Assembly (NCBI GenBank): GCA_023091665.1
Contig: JALJCQ010000016.1
Location: 1,550,001-1,614,000 of the forward strand
Direction of reading: 5' to 3'
Origin: Pythium myriotylum
Taxonomy: Eukaryota; Oomycota; Peronosporomycetes; Pythiales; Pythiaceae
DNA length: 64,000 nucleotides
This document shows positions 31,849 to 43,335 of this stretch, in pieces (position 1 is the stretch's first letter; every line of letters begins with the position of its first letter). The position numbers were made by a program, and so were the translations under genes. The notes under the pieces are model-generated. The model was not told the origin of the DNA, ran no database searches, and saw nothing but the letters and a program-made list of their open reading frames with translations.

Positions 31849-32275
31849 TTTAATCGGCCGAGAAGGGGGGGGAGGATCGTCAGGTGAAGAGTCGGTCGTT
31901 GAAGTCGGAAGAACGATGACATGGTGTACCTTCGCACAACCTTCGCACAACCACAATTCGCGCGACCTTCGCGCGACCTCCATGTGACCTCATTACGCAC
32001 AACCTTCAAGCGACCTCGATTTGAGCAACCTTCGAGCGACCTCGCTTTGCGCGACCGTCATGCGACCTGTATTCGCGCGACCTTCATACGACATTGGAAG
32101 ACACGCTCGGTTTGACCACGTGTCGCATGGGAAAACAAGAGCGACGTTGAAGATGGCGGCCGCCTTGAAGTGGAAGTGAGGGGGAAGAGGCAGAGGGGGG
32201 TTCATAATGGCGTGCTTTCATACGTCGCTGCCGATGGCTCGTCGAGGCTGCATTACTGTACGGTACTGATAACTA
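31849..32275. other. Intergenic region with minisatellite
   Basis: Between the permease start and the 3' end of the putative nuclear-protein gene. It holds the 26-bp minisatellite and a GTACGGTAC motif at 32258-32266. No gene was seen. Confidence 0.7.
31930..32092. repeat. Degenerate 26-bp minisatellite
   Basis: An 11-nt unit (CTTCGCGCGAC-like) alternates with a 15-nt unit (CTCGCTTTGCGCGAC-like), giving about six diverged 26-bp copies. It reads through as part of a spurious N-terminal extension of the permease ORF. Confidence 0.75.
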
Positions 32276-33784
32276 CTATGGATTCGACGCCATGAGCGTG
32301 AACGAGCCCACGCGAGAACGCTTGGGCGAGATGATGTCCGTGTGGCACTGGCTAATAGACAGCGTGCGCATGCGCTTCGTGGGGGAGGCGACCAATTCTT
32401 CCTTGACCACCGACTTGTACTCCTCTTCGTGCTCCGGCTCCGGCTCCGACGAGGCCGTGGACACGTCCCGCTTCATCGGCGCCGGGTCCGCCGCCGACGG
32501 CTTCTCGTCCTCGTTCTCGTTCTTGCTGGCCTTGTAAAAGAAATCCAACAGCAGGCCCACGGCGCTCGCGTCGTCTACGTCCCCCTTCTTTTTGCCTTCT
32601 GTCGACCGCTGCGACGCAGTTGCTGTCGTGTCGGAGGACGTCGACGAGTCGGAAGTGAATCCTGTCTCATCTCGTTCGTCCCCTTCAGAATTCTTCGACT
32701 CCCTTTGGTATGGCCGACGCTTCTTCGGTCGCGCGCTCACGGCGATCGCACCAGGTGCCAACGTGCCATCAACATCGTCGGTCAGTCCTGGGACTTCCTC
32801 CTTGTTCTCCTTTAGCTTCTTGATGAAAGCAGCTTCCAGTGCTACAAGCTCGAGCTGGGCTTGCATCAACCGAATGCGAGACTCGGGGGTTGGGCTGCAC
32901 GGCCGGAACACCTGCTTGCCGATGCACTCTCCTCCTGTAAACTTCTTGGTGATGCGCATGGGCTCGCAATTGAGCTTCTGCGACAGGTAGAGTCGAAGCA
33001 TCGTGCCGCGCTCGATCGGGAGAAGCCCTTCCTTGAAGTAGTTGGTGAGCTGCGTCGCGTATCGTTCCTCTTCTTCCGTCCACTTGCCCTTGCGGAGACC
33101 TGGCCGCGCCTTGCTCTTGGTCGAGCGGTTGGGGTTCTTGACTGCACGGTTGCGCTTGCCAGGGCTCTTCTTGTTCTTGCTATCGGAGCCGTCCGTGGAG
33201 AGTGCGCCGTCGAGGTCGTGGAAGCTGCCGCCGTGAGTCTCGATGGACGGCGGGCGGTTGTGGTGCATCGCCGGATGGCCGTGGCTGAGAAGAGCAGGAT
33301 CCGAATAGGACCGCGGGACGCCAGCAGCCGCGGCGGCCTGTTCCTGGCTGTGGGGCATCGAGAGGCGGCCGTGGGCGTTCTCGGTCGCCACATTGGCCGC
33401 GAAGCTCGAGGATGGCGGGCAGTGCGACGACGGGATAATGAAGCGGAGCGGCGCGAGCGACGTGGCTTGCTGGCTCGACGACACGGACGACGCCGACGTC
33501 GACGCCGAGGTCGCCGACGAGGTCGTCACGGCAGCAGACGCGCCAGGCGGCGAGGCCGAGGCGGCGCTTGACGACGCGGCCGTCGCTGCCGACGCCGTGG
33601 ACGAGACGCCGGCCGTGTGGAGCGCCGGGAAGCGGATCGGCAGCGACGGGAGATGCGCTCTCAGTCCCGGGAGCGCCGAGTTCTGGAACGGAGAGACGCC
33701 AGTGGCGGGCGCACGGAAGCCGTCGATGGCGGGCGCTGCAGCCCCGCCGTCGCTGCGGCGGTGGATGAGCGAGTTCATGTCCAT
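32276..33784 (-). CDS. Putative nuclear protein with conserved GKWTEEEERYA domain
   Basis: 502 aa, single exon. ATG 33784 is the first in-frame ATG (MDMNSLIHRRSDGG). Residues 1-200 are Ser/Ala-rich and low complexity. A Lys/Arg-rich stretch that could act as a nuclear localisation signal precedes a compact domain at about 225-295, LRKGKWTEEEERYA...GTMLRLYLSQKLNCEPMRITKKF...GKQVFRP. I recall similar sequences in other stramenopiles, including diatoms, but no assigned function; the KWTxEEE start recalls SANT/Myb repeats, though only one partial helix fits. The C-terminus is acidic and Ser-rich. A role in transcription is a guess. Confidence 0.7.
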   Translation of the reverse strand: MDMNSLIHRRSDGGAAAPAIDGFRAPATGVSPFQNSALPGLRAHLPSLPIRFPALHTAGVSSTASAATAASSSAASASPPGASAAVTTSSATSASTSASSVSSSQQATSLAPLRFIIPSSHCPPSSSFAANVATENAHGRLSMPHSQEQAAAAAGVPRSYSDPALLSHGHPAMHHNRPPSIETHGGSFHDLDGALSTDGSDSKNKKSPGKRNRAVKNPNRSTKSKARPGLRKGKWTEEEERYATQLTNYFKEGLLPIERGTMLRLYLSQKLNCEPMRITKKFTGGECIGKQVFRPCSPTPESRIRLMQAQLELVALEAAFIKKLKENKEEVPGLTDDVDGTLAPGAIAVSARPKKRRPYQRESKNSEGDERDETGFTSDSSTSSDTTATASQRSTEGKKKGDVDDASAVGLLLDFFYKASKNENEDEKPSAADPAPMKRDVSTASSEPEPEHEEEYKSVVKEELVASPTKRMRTLSISQCHTDIISPKRSRVGSFTLMASNP

Positions 33785-35404
33785 CGGCACGTCGTCACAC
33801 TCGCGAGGGAGAGGCTTCAAAAAAGAGAGATGCGAGCGGCGCGTCGGGGCGAGAAACTTCCAAGTGAAGCGACGTTGAAGGCAGGATCCGTGCGCCGCGG
33901 GAGCCACTGGTGTCGCCTGGCAGTGCCGTCCGCCGGGGAAGAATTAGCGACTGACCCCATGGACACCGCCGGCCACCTGAACATCAACATGCTCGGGCAC
34001 ACACACTCGCTTCCCTCGGGGGGGCGACGAAGGGACGATTACTAGACCGTGATTGGTTGAAACGCAGAAGGGTTCGGGGAGGGCCGGCGCGAAGCAGTTG
34101 GAAACGGTTGAAAACACCGGTTGAAAACACCTCCCAACAGTGCTTGTTGAAGTGCGTCCCCGGCAGGCGAGAAATCCACACTTGGGGGTTTAGCTGGCGT
34201 ACGGTGGACGACAGAATAATACATTAGCGCGCCGATTGGTTGGCTGCTGGAAAAAGACTGGGCTCCCCAAAGAAAACCCCCCTCGGCACGGGTGGCTGAC
34301 TTTCTCTCGCACTTCCAACTTCAACAAAAAAGAACCACCATTCGCACGCCGCTCGAGTGGACCAACCGAACGAATCGCCCCGCGAGTCGACGAGGCGGGC
34401 GTTTGCAATCGGGCCTCTGTCAATTGCGACGCGTCGCGCAAATGGTAATACTATTATGATGGTAGTATTACTACTTTTTGTGTGTGGTTGTGGCACTGTA
34501 TTGGCCCTACGAGTGTTTGAATGGAGCAACGACGGCTCGCCTTGAGTTGGACCTCGCGGGGGATTCGAGTGAGCAGGGGGGGAGATGGATCACCGAGCGT
34601 TGTCAATCCCCTCCCCACGCGTCAGCGCATCCGAGATGGCCGCATTTGACACTTTACAACCAATGAGAGAGCGTTAACATAGTTTTAACCAATCCGAATG
34701 ATGTTGAACAGAGTCTCGGCAGCCGACGGGCTTCCTGTGGTGGCTGCAGAAATGGTCCACGACGCTCGCTCGTGGTGTTTTCGAATCACGCTCGATTCCC
34801 ATCCAATCCACCTCCTCCATGATTCCCTTCCTTCCCCCCACACATTCTTCATGATCTCTTCCTGATATGGTGTATCTCGCCGGGAGGGGGCCCATTCGAA
34901 ATCGCGTGGCAAACTATATATTATCCGTTTCAGCTCTAGTTTCTTGTCTAAGGCAAACTGATACAAACTGTCCTAACCCATCTCACTAGCCGCGTTTTCG
35001 CGTCAACACACTCCCCAGCAATCTCGGCGCAGCTTGAAGTGCAGCCGCGAGCCCACACTTTGGCTCCCTCTGGTCGCGATTCAATTGGGCGGCTTCAAGG
35101 TGAACTCCTCCACTCTCTCGCTCCCCCTTTTTGCCGTTGGCAGGGTGAGCCCATCCCACCGCCAACCGACCTCTCTTCTGAACCACTCCCTCCAACTTCG
35201 ACCTTGAAGAGATGTTTTAAACACCTCCGAGTGTTGGAAATATAGTTTTATTCAAAATTTTGCGTGGAGGGGGAAGGGATCATATCCCCTCTAAAAGCAA
35301 GATGGATCGATATCATAAATTAAGGGGATCACAGTACTCTACCACGCCTTCGATCGGCGCTCTTCTTCAACATAGCCGCAACATCCACACCACAGGAGAC
35401 TTGC
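33785..35404. other. Intergenic region, 1.6 kb
   Basis: Contains a short direct repeat CGGTTGAAAACAC (two adjacent copies at about 34103-34131). ORFs here are short and overlap in many frames. Nothing further is supported. Confidence 0.55.
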
Positions 35405-35983
35405 TCAGTTCACGCCCTCGATCCGAGGCACTGCGATCACGGGGATCTTGGCCGAGAGTCGCTTGTACGTCGCTGATGGTGTGTATTGGCTCTGTGCAAC
35501 GAGTTGCTGGTGGTGGTGATGGTGGTGGTGGTGGGGCGAGGCTGTTGGTACGCGGCCCTGGCTGCGCTCGAACTGGCACGTCGAGCACGCGCACTCGAGC
35601 TGCCCCGTGGTCGTGTTGCCGAGCCAGTAGACGAGATCGGGCCACGGGATCTCCTCGGTGCACGGCTCGTTCGAAGGCTCGAGCTGGGGCTGCTCTTGAC
35701 GCTGCTGGTAGCGGCTCGTGGCCTCGTGGAAGCGCTGGAGCGCGGCCTGGTTCCAGTGGGACGCACGCTTGATCGGGCTCGGCGTCGGGAACACGACGTG
35801 GTGCTCCGTGTCAAAGAAAGGCTCGACGCCCGTAGGGGTCGTGATCTCATCGGCCGTGAGCATCTTGTGGTCGTCCCACATCGCAACGTCGCCGTCCAAG
35901 CTCGCGTCCACGTGGGACGAGATCATACTCGAGTCGATCCGTAGAGGGTCGTCGTCGTGGAGCTTGGTCGAGAACGAGTTCAT
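35405..35983 (-). CDS. IEGIN-array protein a (unrecognised small-protein family)
   Basis: 192 aa, first member of an eight-gene minus-strand array. ATG 35983 (MNSFSTKLHDDD) is chosen because a predicted initiator lies at 36061-36077. The N-terminal half has the family's MWDDxxxL...D-E-TPTG-E segment. The C-terminal module starts with EPCTEEIPWPDLVYWLGN (from residue 106), then CACSTC (Cys131, 133, 136 with Cys108 upstream), ERSQGRV, a His8 run, and YKRLSAKIPVIAVPRIEGVN at the extreme C-terminus. The four cysteines could bind zinc (inference). There is no signal peptide or membrane segment. I do not recognise this family from any described domain. The His run is unique to this copy. Confidence 0.82.
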   Translation of the reverse strand: MNSFSTKLHDDDPLRIDSSMISSHVDASLDGDVAMWDDHKMLTADEITTPTGVEPFFDTEHHVVFPTPSPIKRASHWNQAALQRFHEATSRYQQRQEQPQLEPSNEPCTEEIPWPDLVYWLGNTTTGQLECACSTCQFERSQGRVPTASPHHHHHHHHQQLVAQSQYTPSATYKRLSAKIPVIAVPRIEGVN

Positions 35984-36060
35984 GGAAAGAAAAGAGAGGC
36001 ACCCCCGCAAATTCAGCGAGCGAGAGAAAGAGTCGGGGAGAGCACGTGGCGTGGCCGTGG

Positions 36061-36100
36061 CCAATTTGCGAATGGGCTGCAATGGCAAAGCTGCCACGGA
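36061..36100 (-). promoter_or_regulatory. Shared promoter module of array gene a
   Basis: On the minus strand, TCCGTGGCAGCTTTG (36086-36100) is followed by an Inr/FPR-like GCCCATTCGCAAATTGG (36061-36077). The ATG is about 80-115 nt downstream. The GTGGCC core also occurs in the opposite orientation at about 36055-36062. Confidence 0.5.
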
Positions 36101-38242
36101 AGCTCACTTTTCGATAGACCACTTGGCACCGGAGAACTGCCTCCTCCTCGCTCTGGGTCGCCCGTTGTAATCCACCCAGAGATTTTGGAAACAGCTCTGG
36201 CGCCAGAGCCTTAACCGCCCTAGCCGTTCCACCTTTTTATTTGCCATGGCCAATCCGCACCCCTTGTGCGTGTGGTTTTTTCTACGCCTCGCGAAACGCC
36301 CGCACGCTGATCGGCGATGAATCAGTTCAAGGAGTCGGTCATAACCGCCGGGATGTTCTCATCTCTTCTCACCTCTCCTCCCTCCCCTGAACTGGGCTCG
36401 TTATGGGTGTGCCTAAAAATAAGGCTTGTGGGGGTCAGGATCGGATCTCTGGTCAGAGGGCCAGAGAGCAAGCAGCCATGTCCAACCCCACAGCAGTGGA
36501 TCCACCACCGACTATGTATATAGGGGGAAATGAACCTTCGCGTGGCTCTGATGCTGACGCTCTTGTCGCACGTGGCGCGAAGAAAAGCACGGAACTGATG
36601 CGCCGATGGCTACATACCTACCGCGCCTAACATGCGCAAGCGAGAGTAAGCTGACCACCTGCACACAGCTGTGTCTGCTCGTCATACATGAGCGACAGCG
36701 ACAGCGTGACTTACAATGCCCTCGAACACGCGCGGGAGGGTGTGGGTGAACCCACGATCGGAGGGCGTGCGCTGAAATGAGAGAGTCGAACCTTGGCTTC
36801 CTCGGTGTCTCATTGTCGTCCGCCACCTGCAAGCAGTTGACTCAGTATAACTCTCTCATCTTCTCTCACTCTCTCACTCTCCTGTAGTAGACCTAGGAAT
36901 CCTACGTAGAGATTCGCGGGAACCGAGACTGGGATCCCGCGATCCGAGCGACGGGAGCGCTGAGAGTGTCGCCATCTCGAGAGGGATGGATGGAAAGTAG
37001 AAAGGGCCAGCGAGGTACAGAAGAGGCAAGTTGAATGGCGCAATGAGCATGTGGCCTTCCAACGAAGTGGCCGGCACCACGGGAGAATAAGAAAGTGAGA
37101 TCTGGCGTGATCACCGCCTTCATTGGGTCACGGCGGGAAGCCAGTGTGTCGCAACGCGGAGCAGGTCCCATGAAGTGCGAGTCGTTCTCATGAGAGCTCT
37201 GCTCGTGCGCGGCCTTAGTGGCACTTTGGCCACATGGCCACCACCTTTTCAAGGTCTCGCATCAAACGCTGCAGCCCTCGTTCGATAGGCGAAGATAACT
37301 GCGACACTCGGAGGAAGGAGCGAGACGCCACCTGCCCTGGATCGGCACGCAAAGGGAGCTCCTCGCTTGGATTCCCACACGCATGCGTACCCAAGCTCAG
37401 GCCAGCGCGTGGACTGACTAATTGATACGAAGCAACGCCGGCTGTCGGTCCTTCGTACAACTCGCACAGTCACCACGCTCCTAGAGCTACTTGGCAGCAT
37501 GCAAGTTCAGCCTAATAGGGAGGCGATCCTTGTCTTCGAGTCTCAGCATGCTTCTCTGGCCCCCCCCCCCCAAGTGAACGGTACTGTACTGTACAGTACA
37601 GCTCAGCACCACACAGACCATCCGTGGACCAGCTTCGATTTTCATGTTGCACATAAACGAGCCACGTCCAGGTGCTCCCTGCCCAGAGAAAAAAAAGTTG
37701 GGCTCCCTGTCTGCCTTGTTTCGGCGTGGTCGACCCGAGTCCGAGGGAGGGCGCTCGACGGCCGTGGCTGTCGACAAGATGCTTCCGTTTCGTCGTCGTC
37801 TTCATGAGAAGCGTGACGGGTTGTCGGCTCGAACAGGAAGCATGGATGGCAGGAGCCCAGCACATGAGGCGCTTTTAACGCGACGTTTTGGAGGGCACCT
37901 TGGGTGTCTGTGCGGGTCCCTTTCCGACCGTGCATGTATAACGACTACAACCACACGACAAAACACGTACGACGACAAAACGGTCATCAAGCTGTTGGCG
38001 GTTGCGTTACCGGGGCGTCTTCGGGATGGAAGATACCGGCAGTAGCCATCCCGTGCCGATGTTGACCGCACACGTCGTGGCTATCCGAGAGGGCCTTGCA
38101 GCCATGCGATACGACGTTTCCCCTCGCGTGGTTCCAACACTGCAATGTTTACCATTTAGGCAGTTCACTATGAATAATTTAGAACAGATCCTCGCCTGCG
38201 TCAAGTCCGATTCGGCGGGCACTTGAGTACGCGTGGGAGCGT
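36101..38242. other. Intergenic region, gene-poor accessory DNA
   Basis: 2.1 kb without a supported gene. It holds a C12 homopolymer (37560-37571) and an 18-nt perfect palindrome CTGTACTGTACAGTACAG at 37584-37601. ORFs of about 100 aa on both strands overlap and show no family similarity. Confidence 0.55.
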
Positions 38243-38665
38243 TCAGTTAATGCCCTCGATGCGCGGGAGACGAATGACCGGAATCATCGCGGACAAGCGC
38301 TTGTAGAACGTCGATGGGATGTAGATGTAGTGGTCGCGTACCTGGTTGTCCTGTTCGGGGTTGTGGCCGAGCAGAGCTACGGGCACACGGCCTTGGCTGC
38401 GCTCATACTGGCATGTAGCGCACGCGCAGTCGACCTCACCGGTCGCCGAGTTCCCCAGCCAATAGACGAGATCCTCCCACGGGATCTCCTCGGTACACGG
38501 CTCACTTGTGGGTTCAATGTTTTGGTGGTCGTGGATCGCAGCAGGGAACTTGCGGCCACGGATCGCTGTCTCGAAGAATTGCTCGATGCCAGTCGGTGTC
38601 GAGATATCATCGGCTCGGAGGATGTGGTCGTCGCCGCTCATGTACGTTACGAGATCTTCTTGCAT
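38243..38665 (-). CDS. IEGIN-array protein b
   Basis: 140 aa with a clean ATG at 38665 (MQEDLVTYMSGDDHIL). It has the full C-terminal module: EPCTEEIPWEDLVYWLGN from residue 55, CACATC (Cys80, 82, 85, with Cys57), ERSQGRVPVALLG, HYIYIPSTFYKRL and SAMIPVIRLPRIEGIN. At the nucleotide level its 3' end is nearly identical to that of gene c (40942), so b and c are recent duplicates. It is one of the shortest members and defines the minimal family protein. Function unknown. Confidence 0.85.
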   Translation of the reverse strand: MQEDLVTYMSGDDHILRADDISTPTGIEQFFETAIRGRKFPAAIHDHQNIEPTSEPCTEEIPWEDLVYWLGNSATGEVDCACATCQYERSQGRVPVALLGHNPEQDNQVRDHYIYIPSTFYKRLSAMIPVIRLPRIEGIN

Positions 38666-38730
38666 CGTATTGCTGTGGAGCTACCTATTGCGGAGTGCTT
38701 CCAAGCCCGTTGGTCGAGTCGCTTGTGTCG

Positions 38731-38767
38731 CGAGAATTGAGAAGTGGCACTTCAAATTGGCCACGGA
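38731..38767 (-). promoter_or_regulatory. Shared promoter module of array gene b
   Basis: Minus strand: TCCGTGGCCAATTTG (38753-38767), then Inr/FPR-like GTGCCACTTCTCAATTCTCG (38731-38750). The ATG at 38665 is 66 nt below the module. Confidence 0.5.
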
Positions 38768-40941
38768 GATGTGTGCAGGTGCGTGCGTGCGTTCTGCAGA
38801 CGGCTCGATCGGCTCTTGGCTGACTGACCGTGGATGCACTGGACTGAACGTGGAATTCACTGAGTTTGGCGAAGAAAACCGCGGGAAAAGCGCCAATCTT
38901 TGCATTACCTAGACTCCCCCATTGGATGCGTCAGCGGTGATGTGTGTTCGTAGTCGACGCGCATAGATGACGAGATTCGATCGGACACCACGACAGGGAC
39001 TCGGCCCACAAAAATCTTATCCATCGAGCGAGAGGGGCGCGTATCTCAACCAGAATGTATACGTCCCTCCCATTTCCAAATGTGCAGCGATCCAGTGCTT
39101 CAACTTAGGTTCCGTTGATCACTGGACACCATTGCATGGTAATCCAATTCCAATGAACTCACACAAGGGAAGGGCGACTGAGCGTATAAAAGTTCGTGTA
39201 CCTGGAGCCAACAGGTCTGGGACGGAGTTCATTGATGCTGCGTGTGTTTATACGCTTTCTGGGAGAGAACGGAACAGTGTAGATGAGCACGCAGGCTCCT
39301 GGACCAAGATACATAGGATGCAGCATCACGTCACTCGCTCACAAAGTCTTTGCAAAAGCGAGTCGATAGGAAATGAAGACAATGGTAGACACCAGCAACC
39401 GGAGCACGCCCAACTCTGCACAGATTTGGTTCCCAGTGCATCCATTCCCCCAGGGGCGCAGTGCGGTTTCCCCAGTCGTTACAGCATTCACACCACTGGC
39501 GAGTGACTGGAAAAATATCAGACCAGTCGGCACCTTGCCCGGCGTAACGTCGGCGCGTTGTTCTGCATAAAGTCGGCACTTTTGTTCAGGGCCAAGTTTG
39601 CTTTCTCTTCGTCTGGGAATCCTAGGCCCGCTGTCGCCCTCGAAGTTTGAGGACCAGTCAGCCAGTCCACATCAAGTTTCGAAAAGTCAGGATGTACATA
39701 AAAAGTCCTCTTCTCGAGACACCCAGGCCCAGAGAAGTGTCGTCCAAAAGAAGATTGGGTCTAAACACACGGAATGCGGAGGTTGATCGGTTCATCCGAA
39801 AGATCCAAGATCTCTTACCGTATTGCGACGTATCCAAGAATGACGAGCTCTTGCATGCAGCACTCGATACCTCAAAGCCGGACGAGCTGAGCCATTCTGT
39901 AGAGAAACTCAAAAGCGTTGCGAAAAATCATTGTTGATCGCGCTGATGCGATGTTAAGAGTATCAACGCAATCAATGGCTGGGCTCGACCATGATCACAA
40001 TTATCCATTGGTCACAGACGTCTGGAATGGACATGCCCAGACACGGTAAAAGCCATTCGGGGCGCCGCCCACCATTGATACGTACATACGCATCGTCCCA
40101 GGAGGTACCCTTCTTGAATATGGTATCGTAGCGTCGAACGACTCCTATGGCTTCACTAGGCGCCGCGAGGTCTGGTTTGTGCATCCGACTCTATCGCTCC
40201 CAGGCGGAATACTAAGATTGACCCTTACATTTCTGCTGTTGCTATTGTGGCTTAAGTTTCCCATTTAATACCCAAGAGCGCGCCTCGCTCTACCCGAGCC
40301 CGTCGGGATGTCACTCCGATCTCCGATTGCGAACGGGTTCTTTGGCCGTGGGATCCTGTTGAGTCATAATACGCCGGTGTCTACATCCACAAGGGAATTA
40401 GGGTTTACGCACTGCAGTTGAACTCGAAGAGACCTAATCACCATTCTCAGACCCAGTGTACAGATCAATATACCAAAATTTCTCGTGTCAAGGACTGGTC
40501 CAGGCCCAAATATTGATAACAGCAAGACGTCGAATCCTTGCGCAGCGGCAACCTATGGCCCTCCATTTTGATACGCTTCAGGAAGCAGAATCCACGACGA
40601 TATTCAGACGGTTATTGGGCAGTTCAATCGAGGGAACTCCACGAGTCCGTCGCAGGCCTCCGTCCTGTGTAATGGAATCGTCTCCACCCTTGCGCCACTC
40701 CATCCGCAAGAACAAAGAACGGTCCAGTCCATCACTCAAATGTCTCGGCTGGCCAAGAATAAGATGTGCAAGCTGGCCAGTGGGACCAACGAGATTTGCT
40801 TTTCTTTTCCTGCGAGACCCGCTGTGGAGGTCTCTCGTTTTCTGATTGAAAGCGAAGTGCGCTTCAAATAAACACAACTCGATTATCACTTACTACTTTC
40901 TACTCATCCGTGGGATTCACATGCAACGGACTTGGAGGTCA
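38768..40941. other. Intergenic region between array genes b and c
   Basis: 2.2 kb. An open stretch on the plus strand near 39780-39937 (VDRFIRKIQDLLPYC...) could be a gene remnant, but it has no start or partner that I can support. The rest shows no recognisable gene or repeat. Confidence 0.45.
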
Positions 40942-41412
40942 TCAGTTGATGCCCTCGATGCGCGGCAGGCGAATGACCGGAATCATCGCGGACAAGCGCT
41001 TGTAGAACGTCGATGGGATGTACACGGGGAGGTCGCGGGATAGGTTATCCTGCTCTGAATCATAGCTGAGGCGTACCATAGACACGCAGCCCTGACTCCG
41101 TTCGCAATGGCACTTCGAGCACGAACAATCGACTTGACCCGTGGTGGCATTGCCGAGCCAGTAGAGGAGATCTTCCCACGGGATTTCTTCTGTGCATGGC
41201 TCGCTGGTGGGTTCGACGCTCATAATCGGATTTCCGTTTCGGTGAATCGCACTGGGGAAGCTGCGATTGCGAATGGCCATCTCCAAGGCACATTCGGTGT
41301 GGGTCGGATTTGTAACGCGACCTTCATTGGCGTTGACAACCCAAATGACATGGCCTTCCTTCATTCTGGACGTGTTGATGTAGGGTCCTTGCTGGGTCGG
41401 AGTTGGGTCCAT
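40942..41412 (-). CDS. IEGIN-array protein c
   Basis: 156 aa, ATG 41412 (MDPTPTQQGPYINTS). The N-terminus differs from other members and lacks the usual MWDD...TPTG segment. The C-terminal module is intact: EPCTEEIPWEDLLYWLGN, CSCSKC, CERSQGCV, then YIPSTFYKRLSAMIPVIRLPRIEGIN. It has extra cysteines in the linker (KCHCERSQGC). The 3' 80 bp are almost identical to gene b. An Inr/FPR-like sequence lies at 41457-41475, but the TCCGTGGC element of the sister genes was not found. Confidence 0.8.
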   Translation of the reverse strand: MDPTPTQQGPYINTSRMKEGHVIWVVNANEGRVTNPTHTECALEMAIRNRSFPSAIHRNGNPIMSVEPTSEPCTEEIPWEDLLYWLGNATTGQVDCSCSKCHCERSQGCVSMVRLSYDSEQDNLSRDLPVYIPSTFYKRLSAMIPVIRLPRIEGIN

Positions 41413-41456
41413 GGTGTCGTCGCTTCAAGGTGTCGAGGTCTTCTCCGGGGCGGCGC

Positions 41457-41475
41457 GAAAATTTGGGAATGGCAC
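41457..41475 (-). promoter_or_regulatory. Inr/FPR-like initiator of array gene c
   Basis: Minus strand GTGCCATTCCCAAATTTTC closely resembles the initiator of gene b and fits the oomycete Inr plus FPR. The ATG at 41412 is about 45-60 nt downstream. Confidence 0.5.
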
Positions 41476-43335
41476 TTCGTCGACTGAGGATTACGGCTCG
41501 CTGGAGGTCTCCAGGACCAAGAGCACTGGGTTGGACAGAGACAGGTAATGCACTGACTTTATGAATTGACTGTCGCGGATCTTTGCGGTGCCAGTCTCAT
41601 CTCGAAGTCGAACTCATTGTTCATCTCTTCGTCAAAGCCCAGTGGGGAAGACATGGCAGTCCTCACGTCTTCCCCACAAAGGCAGGCAGGCTGAAAGATA
41701 TCGAAAGTCGACCAGAATGCTATGGAGCTCTCTTCCGATGGTTAGGGGAGCTGTTTGGTGGTCAGGCTGAGCATCAGCCAGTTTCGAAGGTCGAGCGTGG
41801 CATCCAAAAGACTCAACACGGTTACAGTCGTCTTGACAATCGGGGCTTTCGATGCCATGGGAGTTACAGTTGTTTTCGGGGAAGCGAGTGCACAAGTCTC
41901 ACGACAGGGTACGAAAATCCGCGGCGATCCTCTCGCAGCTCGCAGTATAGAGCGGCATTTCTGTTCGTCGCTCTCTCCACCTATCGTGTCGACGCAATGC
42001 AGGATGACAAGGTCCACTCATGAGGCACGGCTGTTCGAGCCTTGAAGTTCAGCGAAGAAACCTTTGGGTGTGGACATGTTGGCGCAGGCGACGAGGGTGA
42101 TCTGGGCAAAGGAGCATCCCAAAAACGAAGACCTTCTCCACAGCTGGAGGAAGCAGCATCCCCTTGGCATTCCCAAGAGGATACCTCGCCACTAATGTGC
42201 TGGCGTGCGATTCCCGTGTATAGTACTGTTTGCCAACGCCCCCCATGCTCACTTGCTCTCTGTATCAGAATTGTGGATTCATTCGTGGGCGCCTCATCCT
42301 ACCTCGATCACGGACGAGGCGCACGTCTTACAAAGCAGCCAACCAGTTCCCGCTGGGTCCTTCCAACCGCACGCACGCCACAGCGGACCAGCGTTGCTGT
42401 GTGTTCTGAACCATAGGATCCCTGATACAATCGCATTCAATGTGTACCGTCCGCTCTTCGCCCTCGTCAGGAGCAATGTTGAAGGCGTTCTCAGCATCGT
42501 TAAAATTCCCACCAGCGAAGCAATCCCGAGGATGACGTTGGGTGTGTCGTCGCTCTAGTAGACGGACCCCCGCCTGTGTTTACCGACGGCTTCACTATCC
42601 ATCAACACCGAGATCGATAGCGAATCACCCACCACGATTTTAATGGCCAGGCTATTCAATTCGACCAGCAAGTTTTCGTGGCTTTGTAGGAGATGACTTC
42701 GGGAGACAAGATCCACCAGTAAACCGTCGTGGCCAAACTTATGCACCATGATACTGTTTCTCCTCGTGTACTGTAGATGTGAACTTGCTCATCGCACAAC
42801 TTCGTGGAGGAGCGAACATGGTCGTCACAAGCTCTCAAGTGTTCGGTGTTCTGCCAACTTCGACGAAATCTTCCCTGCTCAACACTGGCGTCTGGGTGAT
42901 TTGATCGAGCAGTACATATTATCCGAATTGTTGGTACTGTACCAAAGCTAATGTCGTTGCCGTGTTGCTGCGTTAAAAAAACCACCACCCTGACGTCGGA
43001 TCTCTCCGAGGAAACCAAGAGGCGATGAAGGTCGTCTCAGGCGACTCATCTGCCTCACAATCGCCACACGGGCGCAAAGAACGGCCGAGTTGGATGGTGC
43101 GTACGGGGGAAGCAATCGCGCCACGCGGGACGCGGGAGTCGGACCAAGTCCCTCCAAATGTCTCGGCTGCTTCTTATTCTTATTCTCCCGGTCCCGCCCC
43201 CCGCGTCTGTCCGAGAATAAGAAACGCGAAGTGCTCGCAGTGACGCCAACGCGATTCAATTGCCACTCAAGAAGGGATCGTTTACAGGCTCGCGGTGTTG
43301 TTACGGTCAGGTCCCCGAGACAGGGCGGGGTCTCC
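41476..43335. other. Intergenic region between array genes c and d
   Basis: 1.9 kb. It includes an inverted repeat TTGGTAC-T-GTACCAA at 42931-42945. Several broken ORFs on both strands suggest decayed coding DNA, but no family could be named. Confidence 0.45.

Noticed and set aside
31849..31983. Alternative permease start at 31983
   Set aside because: It lies in the minisatellite, and the extra residues are repeat-derived. The ATG at 31848 has a better context.
39331..42750. Decayed Copia- or Gypsy-type element between array genes b-d
   Set aside because: Several broken ORFs look like decayed coding DNA, but no catalytic motif (DDE, YxDD, protease DSG) could be seen, so no element is called.
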